Source: Endotrypanum monterogeii
Lineage: Eukaryota; Euglenozoa; Kinetoplastea; Trypanosomatida; Trypanosomatidae
Reading direction: 5' to 3'
DNA: 64,000 bases
Assembly: GCA_000333855.2 (NCBI GenBank)
Contig: CM007327.1
Span: 171,611 to 235,610, forward strand
The position numbers and the translations under genes are program-made. Of this stretch, positions 12,001 to 19,038 are shown in pieces. Each line of letters starts with the position of its first letter. Position 1 is the stretch's first letter. A model generated the notes under the pieces. The model did no database searches. It was not told the DNA's origin and worked only from the letters and a program-made list of their open reading frames with translations.

Positions 12001-13804
12001 GTAGTGCAATCACACCAGCGGGAACCAATTGAAGAAGACCCACGCCACCCCCACCGAATAACCCAAAGTTTGCGCTACTGATACTCTTCCCCGCCCTCTC
12101 GTACCCGCCTCTGCACAACCCCCAGCCGCCATCTGGGTACTCCTCCATTATATTTGTGTACCGCCTCGTGCCCGAGAGGGACTGCAGCGTGTACAGCATC
12201 ATGAATGTGGTTGCATCCTTCGGATGTATACATGTAACGCATAGCAACGTATGCGACGAAACACAATTCCATTGCATATCAGTGATGCGATAGATGCCGA
12301 CCGAGGCGGTGAGCCCACGCTCCGCCAGCGTCATGTGTTCAGCAGCAGCGAGGGACGGGAAAACTCCATCTGCCATCGAGGGTCGGCCCTTCGCACTCGC
12401 AAAGTCCTCCTGCAGGCCCGGGTGCGACGTTGGGGAAAAAACAGGCGCTGATGCACTATAGGAGGTGTACCCCCCGGGTGCTGTCATCGCGTTTGCGCCG
12501 CTCCCTTCAGGGAAGGCGGTCGAGGAAATGAATTCGGCGACTGGGGACGTTGCGACGCTCAATTTGTGGACGTCTGTGGTGTCTGGAGACATGGACGGCG
12601 GTATCGGTGCCCCTCCATCGGATGACAAGACACAGGCGGGGAAGACAACTATCGTGTCGTGGCCCAGGGAAAGAGCAACGTGGTGATTCCTACGGCACAC
12701 GGAGAGTCGTCGGTAGACCCCCATGGAGCGCCACACTACGCGATCAAGGAACTGCACGGCAGTGGTGCTATTGCCGCCCGTGAGGGTGATCGACGGAACG
12801 GAATTGTCCTTACTAAGCTCGATCAGCACCGCCTCTGAGTCCGTCACCAGACACAAGGTGTCTTCGCTTACAAAGTCCATCGCTCGCACAGCGGAGGGGC
12901 GCATTGGCGCGGAAATACGGACCGGCACAAAAGCAGCCCCGTGGCGTCGTGGGTCAGCAGCGGTACACGTAGAGGACTTCTTGGGAATGGTGGTACCACC
13001 ACAGGACGTGCTAGAGGGGACAGCGGTGGTGTTGACTAGAGAGGGTCCAGGTCGGGTGACCCATGTCGTTGCGCTCAAGTGAAATGATACCCTCCTCCAC
13101 CGAAGACGCCCTGCCGATCCGCACTCGCCTTTAGTTGGCTGCCCAGAAGGCGTGCTGTGAACGGAGGCAAAGGGCTGTCCTGTGGTGGACGAAGACTGAT
13201 GCGTGGCTTGAAGGGGATTGCTGCGCTCGGGTGCGAGTCGATAGTTGTTCCTCTCACCCTCAGCCGTGAGCGGCGACGCGGTGGCAAGAAACGGTGACGC
13301 TGTCCTGCTAGCATCGGCGACGTACGTGTCCTCTGAACCTCTCCAAAATGAAGGTGGTTCGGTGTTGCTCCATAGCTGCTCCGCGCTATCCAGTTCAAAC
13401 AACAGCACATCCATGAGCGTGGCGACGGCAACACGCAAGACATTATCCGTGAAACAGCATACCGAAACCGCACTGACGCACGGCGTGGAAGTCTTCGAGG
13501 TTGGTGTGGAGTCGCTTGATATACGGGCTTTCACTGCGGTTGAGGCTGTAGAATCCGCGGTTCGAGTACTCGCGGTTGCAACGCTGAGCTTCGTACCTGC
13601 AGAGCACGACGCGAATTCGCCGAGTAGTGGATCACTCTGCGCCAGCAGTACACCGTTCTTCAGGAGCAACAATCTACTTCCCCCCGTGATAAGGGCGGTG
13701 TAGAGGTCTCCGCGGCTACTGAGGTAGTGTGTGTCATGAGAGCACTCCTGCGGGAACAACACACGCGGGAGCACATGCGACATCGAAGGTGACGATGACG
13801 ACAT
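3062..13804 (-). CDS. DMXL/Rav1-like protein (rabconnectin-3 alpha / RAVE complex V-ATPase assembly factor)
   Basis: 3580 residues from an ATG at 13804-13802. Residues 1 to roughly 1700 contain many short hydrophobic beta-like blocks (for example LYTALITGGSRLLLLKNGVL) separated by Ser/Ala/Gly-rich loops, consistent with degenerate WD-type propellers. The clearest signature is at about residues 1870-2020: an alpha-helical segment with AAFFLLAGDIWSAVQVILQR and DPALALFVLRAASD, matching the pattern of the Rav1p C-terminal domain (AAAFFLL...LKDAVNVC...LQLAIALARVYE). From about 3080 to the end there are further WD-like repeats (FSPNGYIIAAGLSDGSVACW). DMXL/Rav1 proteins promote V1-Vo V-ATPase reassembly on acidic compartments, so a role in acidocalcisome or endosome acidification is inferred. 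Long poly-Ala and Gly/Ser runs are lineage-type insertions. The family match is good; orthology is by eye. Confidence 0.72.
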   Translation of the reverse strand: MSSSSPSMSHVLPRVLFPQECSHDTHYLSSRGDLYTALITGGSRLLLLKNGVLLAQSDPLLGEFASCSAGTKLSVATASTRTADSTASTAVKARISSDSTPTSKTSTPCVSAVSVCCFTDNVLRVAVATLMDVLLFELDSAEQLWSNTEPPSFWRGSEDTYVADASRTASPFLATASPLTAEGERNNYRLAPERSNPLQATHQSSSTTGQPFASVHSTPSGQPTKGECGSAGRLRWRRVSFHLSATTWVTRPGPSLVNTTAVPSSTSCGGTTIPKKSSTCTAADPRRHGAAFVPVRISAPMRPSAVRAMDFVSEDTLCLVTDSEAVLIELSKDNSVPSITLTGGNSTTAVQFLDRVVWRSMGVYRRLSVCRRNHHVALSLGHDTIVVFPACVLSSDGGAPIPPSMSPDTTDVHKLSVATSPVAEFISSTAFPEGSGANAMTAPGGYTSYSASAPVFSPTSHPGLQEDFASAKGRPSMADGVFPSLAAAEHMTLAERGLTASVGIYRITDMQWNCVSSHTLLCVTCIHPKDATTFMMLYTLQSLSGTRRYTNIMEEYPDGGWGLCRGGYERAGKSISSANFGLFGGGGVGLLQLVPAGVIALQYIPSSPNVRSHSHSCANSNTASRVGDGNHSLASAAKLPGNHPSPQPKTPDVVMLSPTAAVGTTWGGAPPPSVAEMHTSLVPNFSRNTETNSMGSRMEFVHVEGDGTVRTSSYLFGRQKNASFAKQRALGLACMELLKPLLDLYGSLTKVSVLPRWRTRPIELGHDIGNQPCAMEVMLSSSQRYRLVLRFRTGVLVAVMVDLSAAIYQVEYFLALGCAPLLSLRTVVPLAESARDPYGQSRSSGGRSTGSAMILIVGLLGFPTPASPVSPNSQQPHLQVSSSLPEAEKVGSGDAGCVQPAGGATMASAQTASHSESSWRGVSNTVSHPRTAVAPARVVWGVVLLHVESYCMRARVLTVAPLGDVRIVGISGAAEDGGGVVDGVEGVPGAREEASVPACASPRATPLGGSSPTSATVASTSVAVGSSAAATEEVVASFMALKCPEKLRFMPALLKAVHGDPGRLLMQLMAKYGAMEESINVAQAPSNDMEGDDRATNRVSMVAATPTDVPNLSVLASACISAEGEVLLLLCANTPCGSSSEGGGSGDDAALIRLRPPCLRVFASVQRLVSTGCFYIPFEPEVVEYLHVPAKVQQRWWSQPLAQGRSSVTCATKSSHAEVSESEVRGAFWTCQRLAASARRAAVVQCEFVPESPGKRYIRVCSPLSPGSGEDDVRTARHHLPIPSTIDPKRITRVIGSLLVNNDVVIGLLTRSSADSGAASPILYLYGCPAVQSLEEPGSAVAAALARPSCSTDLATSGLSSEPSAFILEATFSGVESFILSAGGEVVLLRRWPAEVSASPSPEQSATPHGLRFERWLRCFPKGDTSGYAYVQDLTWCPPCGATGGLPGLGGRDLPVAADRVTALMTVNVARAHTTSFTSLWSLGAATPTVDDTCTCHAFYATAEASFIHVVRLPLQSTATAVASAHSSSAFGMREAAVPQYHPDALMQLIGMAQWAVLARVLTCVADAARAVVTSAEASGRAATVDASLKVTGFAESSVEFARFICSSAVERGLQYRPRASSEGKGRRCVTPPEIPLSVLVEEATLVQARAPALFSSVPCTTAAGRLYDLSANCGTLVEELTELLPQVTLSGLDSEEQLNLLHLLRALRDTLPVSRSVDEAAARHLLYSRYMSLRGPSRLVDADAPVAATTDPCAPIHSVLHFEAAPTTARTITTASFFWAALSDSQSSLVSLLFDEASPLCLNGGAGGETTRGTLSTTVADASVQGLAWEQVKQSGVALWLRSAADLRVMADRVARHQYHSTREIADCALMYCTARKVGTLAALARAQNNQRLHAFLSRDFLHDPHHRAAASANAYAAISKNMPQYGAAFFLLAGDIWSAVQVILQRCQDPALALFVLRAASDALAEQPPLGETPLEWYIAQRSAEVDRCGPLDMWELMCLSWIDVAPPLMSSEVTVQRRIRALQRIAGHPTANPEVICALRYARDCVASVAYRSALFLSPAQEVVCLLRLGRYCLAHRLNLNGYLHYRDAEALLQGLRVEAAAARTGRSGASDGVRVCGGVHPHAAPLPPKMAADFNTGTLLFRGFGSDSDDDQICDPGSEAPANEGQGECVSGVSDNHSGSFLSGLTLSEEAVAAVEAEVQYAYARTGAIAQQGDGAARDARIAPRTGAFEEILCRMLLSLTARSSHMMMSSAATVGDGVGIAEAVFVPSYAASSSSSPAELSWNISDAHESFQKLLTSLLHLLASKDIETQQECHTTTGSPGRIDGAEGAVHECHTAALPPVRSATFENRGGGWLALCIPLVHFLLSNVALQGCNYVMLLALQQIPVSTEGVLKAAVQETLPADCAAALRGAGDAPLSGPTDAATAAAAAASDTGAASPPESLPSLYTPLKAFFRLLRHHMRQYHHDACEADGGRLTRNQSVTSATPWQGTCGEKSCMGRADVEAVAEVEDAIHGCSKDASRAHQSIFENMLPSTVAAKGATNCAEQVRGVFHATAGGGYSIPCPKTDADETADDLGEPRYAAPLYLTDSDQVSLLLSCCQAQLHLRLAHHLKELVEAELEGAAISPTTRCAMDAGILHADTLSLETQTALTQYRVLLCILLLHVTLQWCALTEECMMRIYKAQPLSALCSSTDPNGVFLEAQRMVKLMLAVLVAVLDAPPRHVAVVASPAVAGASTPNECLSGGEAAHRLSSDPVVQTCEWSTSWLKDNTLMLVELCATHVELFWRLPTLMLAQCSQPAAPTRAALRRLQGSSTLPSPARIVLRCLLRPVRVVVDTPAARSGVGNTGATVNGTSPASQDSPSIFSPAASPTFCLSPTQAESFFAAGAKQWGGKKQPSEDYGDMCCPALSYMQLAWIRRHHTHASLRWLLLMVTLDRDQGQGPRTVSTDRLILAHHRHGVTGVHFDASSCDSVVWTTGKGTSIGHGFRELLAGDNEEALWRQTTERNLATSAFTLELAAQHDRLRRSTEHVGQQHTTVDIAAVAAKSILDSRPPCDMAADAMPSSHPHLPFFVTRHRDGHLDLYPFASPESVASFRCAAPHGQSAPIDGSSASGETDGWPALGAGAGTTASVLVQDTRSASSAGGASGSSSRGRSDCFAVTPAAFSPNGYIIAAGLSDGSVACWRFAASAVESPPTVFLSHLFVPFGIRACTFCGARGSLLAVVGVTREPHQHPRIRNPAGSVPPLSMSADTPLTALRTPLAASPLKSICASATPAQGREAGSVNAGEMVGEVLILDILLGDGAITARCALPFIPSYAVYMPPLRAVLMVSVDGKMATYALATGRLSIISTVPLTKVLQSMLEPTLGADRGDAAPDRSSSTRSAPGSDSVYITCVARSSYDPLVALGVSNGVVLLLHIRSIGAAMSRAERRILDEGEDTFMYYQPSVPCSGDGASSGGGGGGSSSGKRRGAEEKRGSALFPLSSPHGGVGDVVDPAMGSAFLKQLPETTVLMEATCMQVAPHISTRSAIDDLVFSPSMLLAGLRDGKVMAASLIAHATRARLTARCTIPIHLLESA

Positions 13805-14996
13805 GTTTGTATATTCACACCGTCAATCTTTAAAGAATACTCGACTGCTTTTGTGCGCGTGCGTGTGCGTATGTTTTGCCCTCACGGGTATAGACGGCAG
13901 GCAGGCAGGCGAAAGGAACTCGCACCCAGTGGCAGGAGGGGAGAAGGAAGGGTTCGCTATCACACGACACGCACTAATGTGTATATACATAAATGTATGT
14001 ATGTACACTGCGCCTGCGGATGTTTGGGGGGAAAAGCTGCACGCCACCCCGAGTGGGGGGGGGGGGGGGAGGGGAATCGGAAGAAGACCGATAAACCAAA
14101 AAAAAAAATGGGCCTTAGAAAACGAAAGAGACGTCCAGATCCCGGAGGAGCACCACAGAAGCAGCTGAGAATCCCACCCTTCTTCCTTCGATGAAGCAGT
14201 CCCACGCCTGTGCAAGCGAAAACGATGAAGCGGTGGGACACGGGAAAAACAGGAAAAGACAATGTGATTATAGAGAAAGAGCAGCCGATAAATACGATGG
14301 GAAGGGGATGATGAGAGGGGAGAACCCCTCGTGAGAACCGTGGATACTTTCGTGGATGGTCAGGAGAAACGACGGATGTGGGGCGATTCGCACACCCACA
14401 GGTAAACACGCCAGAGAAGAGGCGAGTATGAGGGAACCAGACGCAGGGCGGGGGGTGAGGGATGAGGAGTGCAAGAAAGATGAAAACAATCACGCGAAAA
14501 AAAAAGGGGGGGCTGAGTATCCACATGCGGAACCCAGAGCCTGGAGCGTGGCAGCTCGGGAGGGAAAAATGGGTTATACCCTTTGTGTGCAAAGACGCAG
14601 GTGTGCATGTGTGTGTGTGTGTGTGTGTGTTTCTGTGAAAAAGATACAAGAGGGAGTAACACACAAACATCGAGACAAACCGAGAGAGCTGTGGTCATAG
14701 GGAAGACCTATTTCTATAATAAATAAAAAGAGGCGAGTGCAACTAGCGGCACTCCCCCTCCCCCCTTCCTGTTCATCTCATCCAACACGTGGCAACACGC
14801 CTTTCAAGAGGAAGAGAAAAAAAAAAAAAGACGCTTGCTTGAATGGCACAAAGTACACGACACAAGGAGGCGCAGGAAAGGATGTTTGGAACACCACTCC
14901 TTCGCATACATGACATCACGTTGAACACTGCCGTGTGTGAAAATCACATCTGCGCACACGCGGGCCTCCCCACTACACCTCACCTACTCGCCGTGA
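13805..14996. other. Intergenic region
   Basis: No credible gene. Contains a G-rich run at about 14055-14074 next to a poly-A run (14098-14108), a (TG)n tract near 14608-14631 and A-rich tracts near 14818-14830. Purine-rich stretches on the plus strand (13929-13951, 14101-14190) are polypyrimidine on the minus strand and could serve splice-acceptor selection for the DMXL-like gene. Confidence 0.65.
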
Positions 14997-17681
14997 TCAG
15001 TGGCGCTGTGGAGCAACAGTGCCGGCAGTGATTCCAGCGATCCAGTCCTCCAGCACCATTTCCTCCGCACGACTAGTCGCCTCCCGTGCGGAGGTTACGG
15101 CGTCGCACCTCTCCTGTGGACTACGGGGGATCTCGGTATGAGGTCCTACAAGCGAGGCCTTGACGAGCAAAACCTCCCCCACGCCTACATCCCGCACAGA
15201 GAGGAACAACCGGTTTGTCGCACCGAGGTCCAGCCACGCAGAACACACCTCCTGAACAGCAACAGACGGTGGTGTCACACCACAAGTCTTACTCGGCACA
15301 GCTGATGTGCCAGCAGCGCTGCACTGCTGCTTGGGCCTCCGGCGCACCACGAGCCGGCCCGGCTGGTGCTCGTGCTGGCTGGGCTGAGACACGTTGAAAA
15401 GACTCTTCGCGCCGCTTTCGTACATGTACTCAGACAACATGTCTTCAAGGTAAGCGGCGGCGTTGCGGCCGTCACCGATTAAGGTCCAAACCGCAGACAT
15501 GTTTGCGAGCAAGGTGGGTATCGAAGACGCGAGCGACGAGGTGCCGCGGATCAGTGCCGAACCCTCCTGGCCAGCATCGTCTTCTGAGCACTGCAGTGAT
15601 TTCAGAGCGGTCCATGCGACAATGGAGCCGAGAGTGGTGAAGGCGTTGGAAGCAACCGGCATGAGATGAAGGTCAGCATAGCGTGTGGTCAAAGCAGGCA
15701 CGTGGAGAAGCAGCCGACCTGACCGTGAGCAGACACCACTGCTCTCGCGCGGGACTACCCCACGTGGAAGCCATAGTGAAGGAACGTGGGGGGCAATGCG
15801 GTACACCGATTGCAGCGCCGCTGCCGCAAGGGCAACACGGTCCTCTGTGTAAGCATCAGTGGTGTAATTGTCTTGCTCCACGTGGCACGTACCTGGGCAG
15901 CTTCCCCTCATTACTAGCGACGTGGGAACAGACATGCACACCACCAGGGCATGTCTACTCAAGACCCGTGGCGCGTGCAGTTGGAGCACATAAAGATCTT
16001 CGGTCTCTGTGCCAGCATTCGTTGAACCAGCTCGTGAAGTCTTGTCAGCGATGCCGTCAAAGTCGTTGGAGCACGGCTGCTCAACATCTGCAGCCCTGCG
16101 ACGAAGACGGAGCGAGTACGACGTGCACCGTGGAGAAACCAGCGGAGCTCCCACATCGCGTGCAACCAGACGCATGCAACGCTCCGAATCGCTAAGCGAT
16201 GGATCGTCCAAGACCAACTGATGCAGCTCCGCTTTGTGAAGCATAGCCTCAAGCTGCTCCGCCACAGGTCGTGACGACGTCGAAAGTCTGCGCAAATCCC
16301 ACTCCAAAACCGTCCCGTGTAGTACCGACGCGCTGCTGACCTTCCCCGTACCTTCTGCCAACTCCCTGCTACACTCTTGACGCTGCCTCTGACTCAGAAC
16401 ACAGCGCACGTGTGCCTCCCACGCCTGCTCCACCGAGGGAAAACTGTAGATAGAGCTCGCGGCCACACCCGCGACATCTAGCGGGAGGGCTGCTACAGCC
16501 ACCACCGTTTCTACTTCTGCTACCCTAGTGGACAAGACCAGTCCCTCCCAACAGAGCTGCAAGTCGTGCTGAAGAAGATGCTGCGGCGTGGAAGTACTGC
16601 CCCCATCACCGACCTCCGGCGCGGCAGAGCCCGGGTAAAAAATCCAAGATAAACTGCCGCGCTGACCTGCGAAGATCCCGCTATGCTGCTGCTGCTGCTG
16701 CTGCTGCTGTGGCGGCACTGAGAGGGGGGGCAACAGTAGCTGGAAAAAAGCTGCTCCAGCGGCTGAGTACAGAGCCGTTCCGAACGCTGGGCTGAGTGTT
16801 TCGTCACCCATATGTGCCAGCGCGTGCGGCGCGCACGGCTCCCGAAGCTGTGTTGCAGCGAATGTCGCAGAAAATAAATTAGCTGACTGCGGAGACACTC
16901 GCCTCGACTCACCCGGAAGAGCACCATTGGCTGCGCCACCTGCGGTGAAGCAGAAAAACCTGTCCAGCTCAAGGGTCGGTGTTAAATAGAGTTTTTGCAG
17001 GTGTTCCACGATCAGGTGGAGAGCATCCTCCACGGTCCCCGAAACGACAGATGCCGATGCACCACCGTCCCACACCACTTCAAGGAAAAGCCGAAAAAAC
17101 GGCTCCAATGCACCCGCAATCGAGCAGGAGGTGGTGGCGGCAGGGTCGACCCGCGACGTCACCGTGCCACTCGAAAAAGATGAATGGAGTGGAGTGACCT
17201 CTATCACCCACACACGAAGTGGCGCACACTCTCGTTCGACACAACCGCTCCCCGACGCCCCTGTCGCATCGGGGACTACGATGCTATCACACGCCACAGC
17301 GCGGTAAGCCCTCCACGAGGGCTGGCGTAGGAGACTTGCCCGCAGTCGCTCCGTGAACAAAGTCGAACCATCTGAATGTTCCGATCCTGGAGCGCCATAA
17401 AGGTCCGGGTGACTCGCATGCGGTACAAACAGCTCTGTCACGTACAACGTCGCCCCAGTTGCATCCATACTCTCAAAGCGTGCCGTGTTGCTAGACGTAC
17501 CCAGTGGAAGTGCATCTTTGATAGCTTCGCCCTTTCGCAGAGCCGACTTCGTAAAGTCTGCGCCGCCGTTCGGGTGAATGTGAGGAAGGTGGTGGGAGGC
17601 CACATCGAGGGTCCATCGCCGTGGGGCGAGGATGCACCCCGTCGAGAAGCCCCACACACGCCGTGGGCACAAGTCCTCCAT
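14997..17681 (-). CDS. Conserved-type protein of unknown function, 894 aa, with poly-Gln tract
   Basis: Starts at an ATG (17681-17679) and runs 894 residues. I do not recognise a family. The N-terminal 260 residues mix beta-like hydrophobic strands (ATLYVTELFVPH, RVWVIEVTPLHSSF) with an amphipathic helical part (FFRLFLEVVW, EDALHLIVEHLQKLYL). A run of eight Gln at about residues 325-333 is encoded by a CAG repeat. The middle has further strands (LYVLQLHAPRVL, HALVVCMSVPTSLVM) and the C-terminal third is mixed helical. No signal peptide and no TM segment are evident. Strand-rich composition suggests a globular scaffold or trafficking protein, but that is only an impression. It lies between the DMXL-like and SLC35F5-like genes on the same strand; context gives no functional link. 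Confidence 0.75.
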   Translation of the reverse strand: MEDLCPRRVWGFSTGCILAPRRWTLDVASHHLPHIHPNGGADFTKSALRKGEAIKDALPLGTSSNTARFESMDATGATLYVTELFVPHASHPDLYGAPGSEHSDGSTLFTERLRASLLRQPSWRAYRAVACDSIVVPDATGASGSGCVERECAPLRVWVIEVTPLHSSFSSGTVTSRVDPAATTSCSIAGALEPFFRLFLEVVWDGGASASVVSGTVEDALHLIVEHLQKLYLTPTLELDRFFCFTAGGAANGALPGESRRVSPQSANLFSATFAATQLREPCAPHALAHMGDETLSPAFGTALYSAAGAAFFQLLLPPLSVPPQQQQQQQQHSGIFAGQRGSLSWIFYPGSAAPEVGDGGSTSTPQHLLQHDLQLCWEGLVLSTRVAEVETVVAVAALPLDVAGVAASSIYSFPSVEQAWEAHVRCVLSQRQRQECSRELAEGTGKVSSASVLHGTVLEWDLRRLSTSSRPVAEQLEAMLHKAELHQLVLDDPSLSDSERCMRLVARDVGAPLVSPRCTSYSLRLRRRAADVEQPCSNDFDGIADKTSRAGSTNAGTETEDLYVLQLHAPRVLSRHALVVCMSVPTSLVMRGSCPGTCHVEQDNYTTDAYTEDRVALAAAALQSVYRIAPHVPSLWLPRGVVPRESSGVCSRSGRLLLHVPALTTRYADLHLMPVASNAFTTLGSIVAWTALKSLQCSEDDAGQEGSALIRGTSSLASSIPTLLANMSAVWTLIGDGRNAAAYLEDMLSEYMYESGAKSLFNVSQPSQHEHQPGRLVVRRRPKQQCSAAGTSAVPSKTCGVTPPSVAVQEVCSAWLDLGATNRLFLSVRDVGVGEVLLVKASLVGPHTEIPRSPQERCDAVTSAREATSRAEEMVLEDWIAGITAGTVAPQRH
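16684..16710. repeat. CTG/CAG trinucleotide repeat encoding poly-Gln
   Basis: Nine tandem CTG units on the plus strand, read as CAG on the minus strand inside the 894-residue gene. They encode most of a Q8 tract and are a likely site of length polymorphism. Confidence 0.9.
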
Positions 17682-19038
17682 CTCGCTGCACCTTCACACC
17701 AGCGTATATGGATATGAGGGAGAAGTACGGAACTCGTCCAATATATATAAATATAAATATATATTTATATATATTTATGTCGCTTTATATTGCCCCGAAA
17801 GGGTGAGGGGAAGAAGGGCGATTCCGTTGTGCCGCGTAATCGTGACAATCACGGTACACGACGTGTAGACAGCGAGAGCACCAACGGTGTTGTGAACCAA
17901 GGGAAAGAACCAGATGAACACGGAAAACAAAACAGAAAAGATGCGCGAGGTAGCGTAGGAAATAGAGCAAGACAAGGAATAAGGCGAGCGGGAAGGAGAC
18001 CGGTGGCCACAAAATGGGGAGAATAGAGGGCGGCGACTCTGTCTCTTAGTGAGTAGGTGTGCCCACACGTTTCTTCACGCCGCTCCTAGCCGTCTGACAC
18101 AAACACATATATATATATGCACGTGTACATGCAATGGATACCATACAGGGGTACAAATTAGTGGACGGGAGGAGGTGAATGGAAGAAGAGAGCTAGGGCA
18201 GTGCCCACCCTACATTATACCCCTGCCTCCCGCACCCCATACCCATCGCCCCCCCCCTCCCACCCCATCCCCATCATCCCAATCGCTCCGATGCCGGAAA
18301 AAAAAAGACTATTGGTCTCCCCCTCCACCCCTCTGGATGTTTCTTTTCAGGTTTGGGTCGGACAATTGCAATTTGCGGCCCTTCCCTCTTTCCCCTCCCA
18401 CCCCCTTCGTTCAGACACATTTCTTTTTCTTGTCGGAGTGTGGTAGCTTCTGCATCAAACAGACACACGTATGCGGATGATGTATAGCTGATGGAAAACA
18501 TAACTGCGGAAAAGAGGAGAAGGTAGAGAGGGCGACGAGAAGGGCCTTTAGTGAAAACCCCTTCGATGTGGGATGTCGGGGAGTGGCGGTGACGAAGTTG
18601 ATTTACGTGAAATGGAGAGACGACCAAAAATCCAGCAGAGAAAAAAGACATGTAGAGACAAACAAAACAACGAGGGAAGAGGTACCCGGAGACACACAGA
18701 CACAAAACGTTTGTCCATCTGTCTCGCCCCCTTTGAGCTGCCCCCCTCCTCCTTTTACCTGAAAAGAACGTATCTGTGTGTCTGTATGGATATGTGTGTG
18801 GGGGGGGGGGCAAACAACGGGAGACAGAGTCTAATAAAAGGGCGGAAAGCGAGTTGAACACAAAAAAAAAAGGGGGTCTGATATATCGCGGGTAGCGCAT
18901 TGCCATTGCCCCCATTCTCCCCTCCTCTCTTCACCCATGCCCCCACCCCCTTTTTCCCTTCGTCCTACCGCCCCCCCCCCCCACCCTCCCTCTCCTCTGG
19001 AGACCTATCGTACACACCTCCCTCACACCCTCGCCTCG
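17682..19038. other. Intergenic region
   Basis: No credible gene. Holds an AT-rich, partly self-complementary block (about 17740-17780), pyrimidine-rich sequence at 18200-18300 and 18900-19025, a poly-G run at about 18800-18809 and a poly-C run near 18970-18981. Confidence 0.65.
17740..17780. repeat. AT-rich imperfect palindrome
   Basis: Alternating TA/AAT sequence whose halves are nearly reverse complements (ATATATAAATATAAATATA against TATATTTATATATATTTAT). It lies just upstream of the start of the 894-residue gene. Confidence 0.7.
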
